Both the position numbers and the translations under genes were made by a program. The notes under the pieces are model-generated. The model ran no database searches, was not told the origin of the DNA, and worked only from the letters and a program-made list of their open reading frames with translations. A stretch of DNA of 13,221 bases, from NCBI GenBank assembly GCA_030038885.1, contig JASHQY010000033.1, positions 1-13,221 of the forward strand, read 5' to 3'. Shown in pieces: positions 1 to 6,853 of the stretch (its first letter is position 1; every line of letters begins with the position of its first letter). This stretch comes from Thermoplasmata archaeon. GTDB taxonomy: Archaea; Thermoplasmatota; Thermoplasmata; Lutacidiplasmatales; UBA184.

Positions 1-841
1 GGGGGCGGTCGGGCGCCGGGACCCCCGGGACCGACTCGAGCAGGCGCGCCCGCACCCACTGGGTCGCCCGCTGCCGCTCGAGCGCGGCCCGCTGGGCCCG
101 GCTCGGGCCCTCCCACGCGACCTCCCAGGGGACCCCGAACTCGACCTCCCACAGCACGAGCGGCTCCGCCTCGGCCATCGGGAGCGTCAGGCGCACCCGG
201 CCCGCCAGCGCGCTCTGGAGCCGCGGGATCGAGAGGCGGCCCGCGTCCACCTCGCGCAGCGCGCCGACGATCTTGCGGACCATGCCCCACACGAAGGCGG
301 GCGCCCGCACCTCGAGGAACGATCCCCCGGCGATCGGGTGCCAGGTCACGGACTCCACGGGTCGCCAGGCGGGGGCCGCGGACGGGATCCCACGACCGAA
401 CGAGCGGACGTCGACCGCCCCGGCGAACAGGGCCGTGGCGTCGCGCACGGGCCCCTCGTCCGCCGGCGCCCGGGGCTCGAAGTACCGGTACGTCCGGCGG
501 AGCGGCTGCCGCACGCGGAACGCCCCATCGACCGCGGTGGCCGCCGTGAAGTACAGGGACGGATCGAGCCCGTTCAGCCGCCGCAGGAGCTCGCGCCCGC
601 CGAGCGGGCTGTCGAGCGTCAGCGCGTTGCCGCGGGCGCTCACCCCGCGGTCGGTCCGGCTCGCGACCCGGAGCTCGCCGAGCGGTGCCGCCGGGGCGAC
701 CCCGAGTCGGACGACCCCCGCCCGGACCTCGCCTTCGACCGTCCGCCGCCCGGGCTGGCGGGCCCAACCGTGGAACGCGGCGCCGTCGTACCCGAAGCGC
801 ACCAGCCATCGCGACGTGGCACGCGCGAGGCCCCGGGCCAC
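1..841 (-). CDS. truA: tRNA pseudouridine synthase A (TruA), 3' end outside window
   Basis: This enzyme isomerises uridine to pseudouridine in the anticodon arm of tRNAs (positions 38-40 in the bacterial enzyme). The minus strand reads 280 codons without a stop and leaves the window at base 1, so perhaps only the last few residues are missing. An N-terminal stretch RFGYDGAAFHGWARQPG (about residues 15-31) is the usual TruA opening. SRTDRGVSARGN (about 61-72) carries the catalytic aspartate, D64. FVWGMVRKIVGAL matches the conserved C-terminal helix around the active site. The GTG at 841-839 is chosen because an in-frame TAG lies immediately upstream; the only nearby alternative is a GTG 13 codons further in. 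It is divergent from the pst operon and shares the 220-base gap with it. The family call is secure; the exact start is likely but not proven. Confidence 0.95.
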   Translation of the reverse strand, partial: MARGLARATSRWLVRFGYDGAAFHGWARQPGRRTVEGEVRAGVVRLGVAPAAPLGELRVASRTDRGVSARGNALTLDSPLGGRELLRRLNGLDPSLYFTAATAVDGAFRVRQPLRRTYRYFEPRAPADEGPVRDATALFAGAVDVRSFGRGIPSAAPAWRPVESVTWHPIAGGSFLEVRAPAFVWGMVRKIVGALREVDAGRLSIPRLQSALAGRVRLTLPMAEAEPLVLWEVEFGVPWEVAWEGPSRAQRAALERQRATQWVRARLLESVPGVPAPDRP

Positions 842-863
842 CTAAGGGATTCGGGGCCGGAGA

Positions 864-872
864 GCATAGGAC
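864..872 (-). promoter_or_regulatory. Weak TATA-like box for truA
   Basis: The minus strand reads CCTATGCTC about 25-30 bases before the truA GTG. This is the spacing expected for an archaeal TATA box driving a leaderless or near-leaderless transcript. The match to a consensus TATA box is poor, so this is a position-based guess. Confidence 0.25.
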
Positions 873-900
873 CGGCCGATTGGGTTGAGTCGTCGTAGCA

Positions 901-924
901 TATGTTGAACTATGGTCCAATATA
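901..924. promoter_or_regulatory. Imperfect palindrome upstream of pstS, candidate phosphate-responsive operator
   Basis: TATGTTGAAC (901-910) and GTCCAATATA (915-924) are inverted copies matching at 8 of 10 positions around a 4-base spacer. The same patch also shows TATG, TATG and TATA beginning at 901, 911 and 921, one helical turn apart. It lies in a roughly 55-base AT-rich patch within very GC-rich DNA, just upstream of the pst TATA box. Binding by a phosphate regulator is inference; no regulator gene is in the window. Confidence 0.4.
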
Positions 925-941
925 CATTCTAAATTGATTTT

Positions 942-951
942 CTATATATGG
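942..951 (+). promoter_or_regulatory. TATA box of the pst operon
   Basis: CTATATATGG is a strong archaeal TATA box. Transcription would begin about 25 bases downstream, near 970-976, giving a 5' leader of roughly 90 bases before the pstS ATG at 1062. The start is preceded by AGGAG (1049-1053), a good Shine-Dalgarno site at about 8 bases. No other comparable TATA box is seen between here and phoU, so this probably drives all five genes. Confidence 0.65.
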
Positions 952-1061
952 CTCGCTGCGGTCGTCCGAGTCGATGACGGACCGCCTCGAACCGCTCCCG
1001 CCCGCCGCGGCGGAGCCGCGCGATCGGCCGGGCATCGCCTGATGGACCAGGAGAGAAAAAA

Positions 1062-2360
1062 ATGAGCGCACAGACCACGGCAGGGACGCCCTCGAACGAC
1101 CTCGCCTCGCCTTCCCGCAAGCGCCGCTCCGGCGGCGTGGCGGTGGGGGTCGCGATCGCCGTCGCGATCGTCCTCCTGATCGTGGGCATCGCCGGGGGCT
1201 ACTTCCTCGGGAAGGCCACGAACTCGACGGCGAGCACGGGCACGATCAACCTGACGGAGACGGGATCGAGCCTCCTCTACCCGCTGTTCCACAGCTACTG
1301 GTTCCCGAACTACACCGCCCCGAACGTCGTGCTGAGCGCGGCGTCGACCGGCAGCGGTACCGGCCAGAGCAATGCAGAACTGGGGCTCGTCAACATCGGC
1401 GCCTCCGACGGGTACCTCACGAACGCGAGCGCGACCAACCTGATCAACTTCCCGGTCGCGATCTCGGCGCAGCTGATCTACTACAACCTGCCGGCGCCGC
1501 TCAACGCGGTGCACCTGAACCTCAACGGCACGGTCCTCGCGATGATCTACGGCGGCGCGATCACGACCTGGAACAATTCCCTGATCCTGGCCGCGCAGTC
1601 GCCGACGGTCGCGAGCGAGCTCAACAGCCTCTCGTCCCAGACGATCTACGTCGTGAAGCGCTCGGACTCGAGCGGCGACACGTTCCTGTTCACGTCGTAC
1701 TGCTACATGTCGTGGAGCGGGTTCCCGTACTCCGTCTCGACCAGCGGGCTCTCGGGCCTCACCGGCCCGACCGTGCTCACCGGCGACGGGAACTCGGGGA
1801 TGGTCTCGACCGCGAAGGGCCAGGCCGGCTCGATCGCGTACATCGGGATCAGCTACGAGGGCAGCGCGGCCGCGGCCGGCCTCCAGTACGCGGCCCTCGG
1901 CAACAACGCGACCCTCGCGAACGGGAACTACACCGTCGCGGCGAACGACTACATCCTGCCGACCGCGACGACGATCGCGAACGACGCGAACCTCGGCCTC
2001 GCCCGCCTCGAGTTCTCGACCTACGGGCTCGCGGTCAGCCTGATCCTCGGCGGGAGCTACGCGGGAGCGGTCACGCTGGTCCACGGGGGTGGCGGCACGA
2101 ACGCGGCGAGCGGCGTCGCGGCGTACCCGATCGTCAACCTCGAGTACGCGCTGATCAAGACCGTGCCGGGCGGCACGGTCGTGACCCCGGCCGCGCTCGC
2201 GGCGACCGTGGCGTTCCTCCACTGGGCCCTGTCGTACGGGAACTACAACTCGGCCGGCGCTCCGTCCGCCTGGATCGACGGAGTCAACTTCGTGCCGCTG
2301 ACCCCCGAGGTCATCGGCTACGACAACCTGGAGCTCGCGAGCGTCTCGGGTATCAGCTAA
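1062..2360 (+). CDS. pstS: Phosphate-binding protein PstS, membrane-anchored
   Basis: This is the extracytoplasmic phosphate receptor that feeds the PstCAB importer (432 residues). After a basic N-terminus with RKRR (19-22), residues about 26-50 form one hydrophobic segment that serves as signal or membrane anchor. No lipobox is seen. The mature part follows the PstS pattern: TETGSSLLYPL (65-75) as first phosphate loop, STGSGTGQSNAELG (95-108), GASDGYL (113-119), a MIYGGAITTWNN stretch (161-172), KRSDSSGDTFLF (199-210), GDGNSGM, and GSIAYIGISYEG. The loops rich in Ser, Thr, Gly and Asp are those that bind phosphate in the family. The 51 residues before the mature domain and many Asn-Ser/Thr sites fit a glycosylated archaeal surface protein. 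It is the first gene of the operon. Phosphate specificity rests on these motifs and on the neighbouring phoU. Confidence 0.95.
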   Translation: MSAQTTAGTPSNDLASPSRKRRSGGVAVGVAIAVAIVLLIVGIAGGYFLGKATNSTASTGTINLTETGSSLLYPLFHSYWFPNYTAPNVVLSAASTGSGTGQSNAELGLVNIGASDGYLTNASATNLINFPVAISAQLIYYNLPAPLNAVHLNLNGTVLAMIYGGAITTWNNSLILAAQSPTVASELNSLSSQTIYVVKRSDSSGDTFLFTSYCYMSWSGFPYSVSTSGLSGLTGPTVLTGDGNSGMVSTAKGQAGSIAYIGISYEGSAAAAGLQYAALGNNATLANGNYTVAANDYILPTATTIANDANLGLARLEFSTYGLAVSLILGGSYAGAVTLVHGGGGTNAASGVAAYPIVNLEYALIKTVPGGTVVTPAALAATVAFLHWALSYGNYNSAGAPSAWIDGVNFVPLTPEVIGYDNLELASVSGIS

Positions 2361-2385
2361 GAGGCGCGGGCGTTCCGGGAGATTC

Positions 2386-3393
2386 GTGCCGGACCCCTCG
2401 GCCCCGGTGGCGTCCGCGGACCGGGAACCCCTTCCGCGGCCGTCCCCGTCCGGTCGGTCGCCGCGCGCGCGCCGGCGCCGCCCCTACGGCTCGGTCGTGG
2501 GGCGTCTCGTGCCGTACCTGCCCGCCGCCGTCCCGGCGGCGCTCCTGGTCGCGATCGTCCTCGAACTGGTGCGTTCGAGCCAGCTCACGAACTTCGGCTG
2601 GGGGTTCTGGGGGAGCCGCTGGGATCCCCCCGACGCGTGGGGGATCGCGACGTTCGTGGCGGGGTCGTTCCTGACGGCGCTGCCGGCCCTCTTCTTCGCG
2701 ATGGCGATCGGGCTCGGCATCGCGATCGCCTCCACGAGCTACCTGCCGGCGTGGATCACCCGGTGGCTGGACCCGTTCGTCGATCTCCTCGCGGGGATCC
2801 CGAGCATCGTCTACGGGATCTGGGGGTACCTGCTCGTCGCGCCGTACTTCGGCACGGTGATCAACCCGTTCCTCTATCGCCACCTGAGCTTCCTCCCCGG
2901 CTTCGGCGGCCTCCCTCCGCTCTCCGACGGCCTGGGGTTGCCCGTGGGGATCTTCATCCTCACGCTGATGGCGCTCCCGATCACGACCCTCCTGATCCGC
3001 GACGCCCTGCGCTCGGTCCCTCGGGACCTCTGGGAGGCGGGGCTCGGTCTGGGGGCGACCCGGTGGGAGACCGTCCGGCGGGTCGCGATCCCGTACGGCA
3101 GCCGCGGGATCTTGAGCGCGGCGTTCCTCGGGTTCGGCCGGGCGTTCGGGGAGACCGTCGCGATGGCGATGGTCCTCAACGTGGTCGCGTCGTACCCGGC
3201 CAACGCGTTCGGGTCGACCGGGACGATGGCCGCCGAGATGTTCCTCTCGCTCGACTCGGCCTACAACAACTCGCAGTGGCTCGCGGCGCTGTCGGAGATG
3301 GCGCTCGTGCTCCTCGCGATCTCCCTCGCGGTGAACCTGATCGGCCGACGGCTCATCGCGCAGATCGTCACCTACGACGTGCCGGGGCTGTGA
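2386..3393 (+). CDS. pstC: Phosphate ABC transporter permease PstC
   Basis: One of the two membrane subunits forming the phosphate channel (335 residues). A proline- and arginine-rich cytoplasmic tail of about 40 residues precedes the first membrane helix (about 42-64). Several further hydrophobic segments follow. The cytoplasmic EAA loop that contacts PstB is EAGLGLGATRWETVRRVAIP (about residues 217-236). FGRAFGETVAMAMVLN downstream is typical of PstC, and AGIPSIVYGIWGYL matches the family's conserved central helix. The start is the GTG at 2386, with GGGAG at 2377-2381 before it. The spacing of only 4 bases is tight, but no in-frame ATG occurs for another 300 bases. The gene lies 25 bases after pstS. 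The long basic N-terminal tail is the only unusual feature. Confidence 0.94.
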   Translation: MPDPSAPVASADREPLPRPSPSGRSPRARRRRPYGSVVGRLVPYLPAAVPAALLVAIVLELVRSSQLTNFGWGFWGSRWDPPDAWGIATFVAGSFLTALPALFFAMAIGLGIAIASTSYLPAWITRWLDPFVDLLAGIPSIVYGIWGYLLVAPYFGTVINPFLYRHLSFLPGFGGLPPLSDGLGLPVGIFILTLMALPITTLLIRDALRSVPRDLWEAGLGLGATRWETVRRVAIPYGSRGILSAAFLGFGRAFGETVAMAMVLNVVASYPANAFGSTGTMAAEMFLSLDSAYNNSQWLAALSEMALVLLAISLAVNLIGRRLIAQIVTYDVPGL

Positions 3394-3399
3394 GGTCCG

Positions 3400-4314
3400 A
3401 TGGCGAGCGCGTTCGTCTTCCGACGGGCCGAGACCGCCGAGGAGCTCCTCTTCGATCGATCGCTGCGGACCCGCTGGCGTCTCGGGCTCGACCGCGCGCT
3501 CGGGTGGCTCCTGCCGCTCCTCTTCCTGGTCGCGATCGTCCCGATCCTCGACCTGGTCTACTACATCGCGTCCCACGCCCTCCCGACGCTGACCTGGACC
3601 GTGCTCACGAGCACGAATCCCTACGACCCCGACGCGCTCGGCGTGCCGATCCTCAGCACCGCGGCGATCATGGCCCTCGCGATCGCCGTCGCGGTCGGGC
3701 TCGGGCTCTTTGGCGGGGTCGCGACCGCCGAGTTCCTGCCGGAACGGTCCGCCGGATGGGTCCGGACGACCGCCAACATGCTGGTCGGCACCCCGTCCGT
3801 CGTCCTCGGCTACTTCGGGTACTTCCTGCTCGTGATCACGTTCGGCTGGGGGCTCTCGTTCCTCGCCGGCGCGGTGACGCTCGCCTTCTTCATGACGCCG
3901 TACATCTTCCGGGTCGTCGACCTCGCCTATTCGTCGATCCCGCGGCCGATCCGCGAGGCGGCCTACGGCTCGGGGGCGCGCCCGTACCAGTACGTCCTCC
4001 GCGTCGCGGCGCCGATCGCGTTCCCGCAGATCCTGAACGGCGTGTTCCTCGCGCTCGCGATCGGGGTCGGCGAGACCGCGCCGATCGTGCTCACCACCAC
4101 GCAGTCCGTGATCTTCCCTCCGACCGTCTTCTCGCCGGTCACGTTCCTCACGGGAACGATCTGGGAGAACTTCTCCCAGCCCGCGGGGTCTCCGGCCCTC
4201 GCGCTCGCGTTCCAGGCCGCGCTGCTCCTGATGATCGTCGTCGTGGGCCTGAACATCCTCGTCCGGGTGATCTCCGCCCGGTACCAGAAGCGGCTCGAGG
4301 GGCTCTACCAATGA
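3400..4314 (+). CDS. pstA: Phosphate ABC transporter permease PstA
   Basis: The second channel subunit of the phosphate importer (304 residues). After a roughly 30-residue cytoplasmic N-terminus, the first membrane helix is at about 31-53. The EAA loop reads EAAYGSGARPYQYVLRVAAP (about 186-205). GTPSVVLGYFGYFLL is the PstA counterpart of the GIPS motif in PstC, and GVGETAPIVLTT is a strong PstA signature. The ATG at 3400 is 6 bases after the pstC stop, and GAGGT overlapping that stop provides the ribosome site. The stop TGA shares bases with the pstB ATG, which suggests translational coupling. Confidence 0.94.
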   Translation: MASAFVFRRAETAEELLFDRSLRTRWRLGLDRALGWLLPLLFLVAIVPILDLVYYIASHALPTLTWTVLTSTNPYDPDALGVPILSTAAIMALAIAVAVGLGLFGGVATAEFLPERSAGWVRTTANMLVGTPSVVLGYFGYFLLVITFGWGLSFLAGAVTLAFFMTPYIFRVVDLAYSSIPRPIREAAYGSGARPYQYVLRVAAPIAFPQILNGVFLALAIGVGETAPIVLTTTQSVIFPPTVFSPVTFLTGTIWENFSQPAGSPALALAFQAALLLMIVVVGLNILVRVISARYQKRLEGLYQ

Positions 4315-5084
4315 GCGGGGACGCGAACGGCCACGACGTCGTCGTGTCGGTCCAGCACCTCACGGTGCGCGCCCCGCAGCGGACGATCCTCGACGACGTG
4401 TCGCTCGACTTCGCGGCGTCGAGCCTGACGGCCGTGGTCGGACCGTCGGGCTGCGGGAAGACGACGTTCGTCCGCAGCCTCAACCGGATGGTCGAGCTCA
4501 CGCCGGGCCTCGAGGTCGACGGCGCGGTGGTCTACCTCGGCCAGGACATCTACGATCCGCGGGTCAACCCGGTGATGGTCCGGCGCCGCATCGGGATGGT
4601 CTTCCAGCGGCCGACCGTGTTCCCGACGTCGATCTTCGAGAACGCCGCGTTCGGCCTGCGCCTGATCGGCGAGGAGATCTCCGAGATCGAGCGGGAGGTC
4701 GAGGAGGCGCTCCTCCGGGCCGGCCTCTGGGAGGAGGTCAAGGACGACCTCGACCGTCCGGCGCTCTCGCTCTCGGGCGGCCAGCAGCAGCGGCTGTGCA
4801 TCGCGCGGGCGCTCGCGACGCAGCCCCGGGTGCTGCTCTTGGACGAGCCGACCTCGGCGCTCGACCCCGCCGCGACCCAGCGCGTCGAGGCCACGATGCA
4901 ACGGCTCAAGGAGGACTACGTCCTCGTCCTCGTCACGCACAACGTCGCCCAGGCGGCGCGGGTCTCCGACCGGATCGCGGTCCTCCATGCCGGCCACCTC
5001 ATCGAGGTCGGCCCGACCGCGGAGGTCCTCGAGCGGCCCCGCAACCCGCTCACGGCGGAGTTCATCACCGGACGGTTCTCATGA
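4311..5084 (+). CDS. pstB: Phosphate ABC transporter ATPase PstB
   Basis: The cytoplasmic ATPase that drives phosphate import (257 residues, the usual PstB length). All ABC elements are present: Walker A GPSGCGKTT (44-52), Q-loop Gln 99 in GMVFQRP, signature LSGGQQQRL (154-162), Walker B VLLLDEP (174-180) with catalytic Glu 179, D-loop SALDP, and switch His 210 in VTHN. FVRSLNRM right after Walker A is characteristic of PstB rather than other importers. The ATG at 4311 overlaps the pstA stop as ATGA. The frame stays open far upstream across pstA and pstC, but that extension is an out-of-frame artefact of high GC. Confidence 0.96.
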   Translation: MSGDANGHDVVVSVQHLTVRAPQRTILDDVSLDFAASSLTAVVGPSGCGKTTFVRSLNRMVELTPGLEVDGAVVYLGQDIYDPRVNPVMVRRRIGMVFQRPTVFPTSIFENAAFGLRLIGEEISEIEREVEEALLRAGLWEEVKDDLDRPALSLSGGQQQRLCIARALATQPRVLLLDEPTSALDPAATQRVEATMQRLKEDYVLVLVTHNVAQAARVSDRIAVLHAGHLIEVGPTAEVLERPRNPLTAEFITGRFS

Positions 5085-5812
5085 ACGCGACCCCCGAACC
5101 CCCGAAGGCGCACGCCACGGACGATCCGATCGACGCCGTGAAGCGCCACGTCGCCGCGATGGGCGAGCTCGCGGTCGGCATGGTCGCGGACGGGGCCCGG
5201 GCCCTCCTGACCGGCGACCCGGCGCTCGCGCAGAGCGTCGCGGACCGCGATTCGCCCCTCGACCGGTTCGACATCGCGATCGAGACCGAGACGATGCGCC
5301 TCATCGCGACCCTCCAGCCGGAAGGCGCGGTGCTCCGGACGATCGGCGCGGTGCTGAAGATCGCGAACTGCGTCGACCGGGTCGGCCGGCTGGGCTACGA
5401 CCTCGCGAAGAACCGGACGAGCGCGCCGGAACCTCCGGACCCGGCGCCGGCGGAGCTCCTGCGGACGATGGACGAGCGGGCCCGCGCGATGGTCCAGCAG
5501 GCGATCCGGGCGTTCGTGAGCAACGACGCGGCGCTCGCGAAGCAGGTCTTCGCCCTCGACGACGACGTCGACGAGCTGCACGAGCAGCTGCAGAACCGGG
5601 TGTTCGCCCTCCTGCGGCAGGGCGGCTCCTCGACCGAGCGGCTCGCGCGCTACCTGCTCGCCGGCCGGCACCTCGAACGGGTCGGCGACAACGCCTGCAA
5701 GATCGCGGAGAAGGCGATCTACGCGATCACGGGCGAGCGGCGGCCGGAGTACTTCCCCGCCCTCGCCCACCGGGCCACCAGCGGGGTCCGCCCCCCGGGA
5801 CCCTCGCACTGA
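5081..5812 (+). CDS. phoU: Phosphate transport modulator PhoU
   Basis: A cytoplasmic all-helical protein (243 residues) that restrains Pst transport and, in bacteria, links it to phosphate signalling. It has two tandem PhoU repeats. The first spans about residues 20-110, with RDSPLDRFDIAIETE (56-70) and KIANCVDRVGRLGYDLAK (93-110). The second spans about 128-220, with ALDDDVDELHEQLQNR (158-173) and HLERVGDNACKIAEKAIY (197-214). The second repeat keeps the family's E-R-x-G-D-N metal-binding pattern; the first has D-R-V-G-R-L-G-Y-D and looks less canonical. The gene ends the operon and overlaps pstB by 4 bases. No PhoR/PhoB-type two-component genes are nearby, so its signalling partner is unknown. 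Confidence 0.93.
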   Translation: MNATPEPPKAHATDDPIDAVKRHVAAMGELAVGMVADGARALLTGDPALAQSVADRDSPLDRFDIAIETETMRLIATLQPEGAVLRTIGAVLKIANCVDRVGRLGYDLAKNRTSAPEPPDPAPAELLRTMDERARAMVQQAIRAFVSNDAALAKQVFALDDDVDELHEQLQNRVFALLRQGGSSTERLARYLLAGRHLERVGDNACKIAEKAIYAITGERRPEYFPALAHRATSGVRPPGPSH

Positions 5813-5828
5813 GCCCGCCCGGGCGGGC
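5813..5828. repeat. Perfect GC palindrome after phoU
   Basis: GCCCGCCCGGGCGGGC starts directly after the phoU stop codon and is self-complementary over all 16 bases. It could form a hairpin at the end of the pst transcript or be chance in GC-rich DNA. No T-run follows, so it does not look like a standard archaeal or bacterial terminator. Confidence 0.35.
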
Positions 5829-5841
5829 GACCCGCGGCGGA

Positions 5842-5850
5842 AGGTATATC
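5842..5850 (+). promoter_or_regulatory. TATA box for the GYD-domain gene
   Basis: AGGTATATC is a clear TATA-like element within GC-rich DNA. It lies about 47-54 bases before the GTG start at 5896, so the transcript would carry a leader of about 20-25 bases including a purine-rich ribosome site. This separates the gene transcriptionally from phoU. Confidence 0.5.
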
Positions 5851-5895
5851 GGGCCGGCGGAACTGGCCGCTCCCGAGGCCATTCGGAGAGGGGTC

Positions 5896-6225
5896 GTGCC
5901 GCTCTATCTGGTGCAGTTCGCGTACTCGTCCGAGACCTGGGCGCGCCTCCTCAAGAACCCCGAGGACCGTACGACCGCCACCGAATCGATGGTCCGCCAG
6001 TCGGGGGGCCGCCTCGTGGGGCTCTACTACCACGCCGGGGAGTACGACGGGTTCGTCCTCGCCGATCTCCCGGACGACGCGGCGGCGAACGCCCTCGCGA
6101 TGGCGACGGCGTCGAGCGGCGCGATGCGGCTGCTCAAGACCACCCGGCTCTACTCGCCGAGCGAGGTCGTCGAGACGCTCGGCAAGGCCGCGCGACTCCA
6201 GTACCGGCCGCCCGGGAAGAAGTAG
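5896..6225 (+). CDS. GYD-domain protein
   Basis: A small protein of 109 residues covering one full GYD domain (Pfam family named for its Gly-Tyr-Asp motif; function unknown, ferredoxin-like alpha/beta fold expected). Conserved parts are the opening LYLVQFAYSSETWARLLKNP (residues 3-22), GGRLVGLYYHAGEYDGFVLA (37-56) containing the name-giving GEYDG, and TASSGAMRLLKTTRLYSPSE (71-90). The GTG at 5896 is preferred because homologues usually begin just before the LVQF strand and because GAGAGGGG lies a few bases upstream. The same frame is open much further upstream across phoU, but only this segment resembles protein. It sits between the pst operon and tRNA-Glu with its own promoter, so no shared function with phosphate uptake is implied. 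Confidence 0.88.
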   Translation: MPLYLVQFAYSSETWARLLKNPEDRTTATESMVRQSGGRLVGLYYHAGEYDGFVLADLPDDAAANALAMATASSGAMRLLKTTRLYSPSEVVETLGKAARLQYRPPGKK

Positions 6226-6293
6226 CCCTGCGACGGTCGCGGTGCGGTGCGCTCCGGTGCCCGGCCGACGTCCCGGGCGCTGCGGCGAGCAAC

Positions 6294-6301
6294 CTTTCAA
6301 G
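6294..6301 (+). promoter_or_regulatory. Candidate box A of tRNA-Glu
   Basis: CTTTCAAG is the only A/T-rich octamer in this stretch. It lies about 26-33 bases upstream of the mature tRNA 5' end, the expected place for an archaeal TATA/box A element. Sequence quality is moderate. Confidence 0.35.
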
Positions 6302-6326
6302 CGATGGCGCGCCTCCCCGCCCCGCT

Positions 6327-6401
6327 GCTCCCGTAGTCTAGTCCGGTCAAGGATCCGGGGCCTTCGACCCCGAAACGCGGGTTCGAATCCCGCCGGGAGC
6401 A
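6327..6401 (+). tRNA. tRNA-Glu (anticodon UUC)
   Basis: All four arms fold by eye. The acceptor 6327-6333 pairs fully with 6394-6400. The D stem 6336-6339 pairs with 6351-6354 (two G-U type pairs) around an 11-base loop containing GG. The anticodon stem CGGGG (6356-6360) pairs with CCCCG (6368-6372). The T stem GCGGG (6377-6381) pairs with CCCGC (6389-6393) around TTCGAAT. The discriminator is A at 6401 and CCA is not encoded. The 7-base anticodon loop is CCTTCGA, so the anticodon is TTC (6363-6365), reading GAA/GAG. Position 33 (6362) is C where U is almost universal. The variable region has 4 bases. There is no intron. Confidence 0.93.
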
Positions 6402-6542
6402 CCCCCCACCATGCTTTGACACCAGAGCACTGATTTTCCGAAATCATGGCTTGGCCCCCCATGAGCGGCGCGGAAACACCCGTACTTGGCCATTCGGGAA
6501 AGGCGATGTCGAAACGCCCCGGTGGTCGACCGGACCGCCTAC

Positions 6543-6561
6543 CGACCGCGCTACGCGGTCG
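6543..6561. repeat. 8-bp inverted repeat with 3-base loop
   Basis: CGACCGCG and CGCGGTCG are perfect inverted copies separated by CTA. It lies in the gene-poor gap after tRNA-Glu and could form a compact hairpin in either strand's RNA. Confidence 0.4.
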
Positions 6562-6722
6562 AGCAGGAAGAGGCGGCTCACAGGTTCCCCCGAAGCTGGG
6601 GCCCAGGAGATTGCGCACTTGCAGGGAGATTCGAGGAACGTGAGGGCCATGCTCCGGAAACTGTCGCCGGAGCCGGAGGGTGGGAGAGACACCCCGCGCT
6701 GGATCCCGTTCATCCCTGATTG

Positions 6723-6744
6723 ACCGGGTACGCCCTACCCCGGT
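6723..6744. repeat. Inverted repeat with 5-base loop
   Basis: ACCGGGTA pairs with TACCCCGGT through one bulged C around the loop CGCCC. It lies about 70 bases before the candidate TATA box of the surface-protein gene and could be the end of an upstream RNA. Confidence 0.4.
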
Positions 6745-6813
6745 TCTGACGCGATTTCGCGCCCGCTCTCAAGAGTCGGATCAGAGAACAGGATCGCCGG
6801 CCGGTCCTTCCGG

Positions 6814-6822
6814 TTGATAAAC
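6814..6822 (+). promoter_or_regulatory. TATA-like box for the beta-propeller gene
   Basis: TTGATAAAC is centred about 36 bases before the ATG at 6854. Transcription would start roughly 8-12 bases before the ATG. This fits the lack of any Shine-Dalgarno sequence and suggests a very short leader. Confidence 0.35.
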
Positions 6823-6853
6823 TGTGGGAACGCATTACTGACGGATTGATCGG

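Larger units (their letters stand above)
6402..6853. other. Gene-poor gap after tRNA-Glu with several hairpins
   Basis: This 452-base stretch contains no reading frame that resembles protein. Short frames on both strands show no conserved pattern, hydrophobic segment or credible ribosome site. It does hold three inverted repeats: TGATTT/AAATCA (6431-6446), a stem at 6543-6561 and a stem at 6723-6744. An untranslated RNA, or degraded DNA from an old insertion next to the tRNA, would both fit. The segment did not match what I know of RNase P RNA or SRP RNA. No repeat of the tRNA 3' end was found here. Confidence 0.4.

Noticed and set aside
942..2222. Long minus-strand open frame opposite pstS
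   Set aside because: Arg/Val/Glu-rich shadow of pstS; it also runs through the pst promoter and has no recognisable motif.
2637..4310. Upstream extension of the pstB frame across pstC and pstA
   Set aside because: Only the segment from 4311 resembles protein; the rest is an Arg/Asp/Pro-rich out-of-frame reading of the permease genes.
2353..4311. Very long minus-strand open frame opposite pstC and pstA (about 650 codons)
   Set aside because: The translation is a low-complexity run of Arg, Glu, Asp and Pro with no domain. Such mirror frames arise in high-GC genes when the sense strand rarely uses A or T at third positions. pstC and pstA on the plus strand are unambiguous.
6377..6401. Possible attachment site: tRNA-Glu 3' end duplicated at the far side of the island
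   Set aside because: I looked for a second copy of the T-arm and acceptor end downstream to about 11.2 kb and did not see one. No integrase gene is present either.
6444..6723. Roughly 90-codon frames on both strands after tRNA-Glu
   Set aside because: Neither translation shows a motif, a hydrophobic segment or a credible ribosome site, and each contradicts the other. Left as a non-coding gap.
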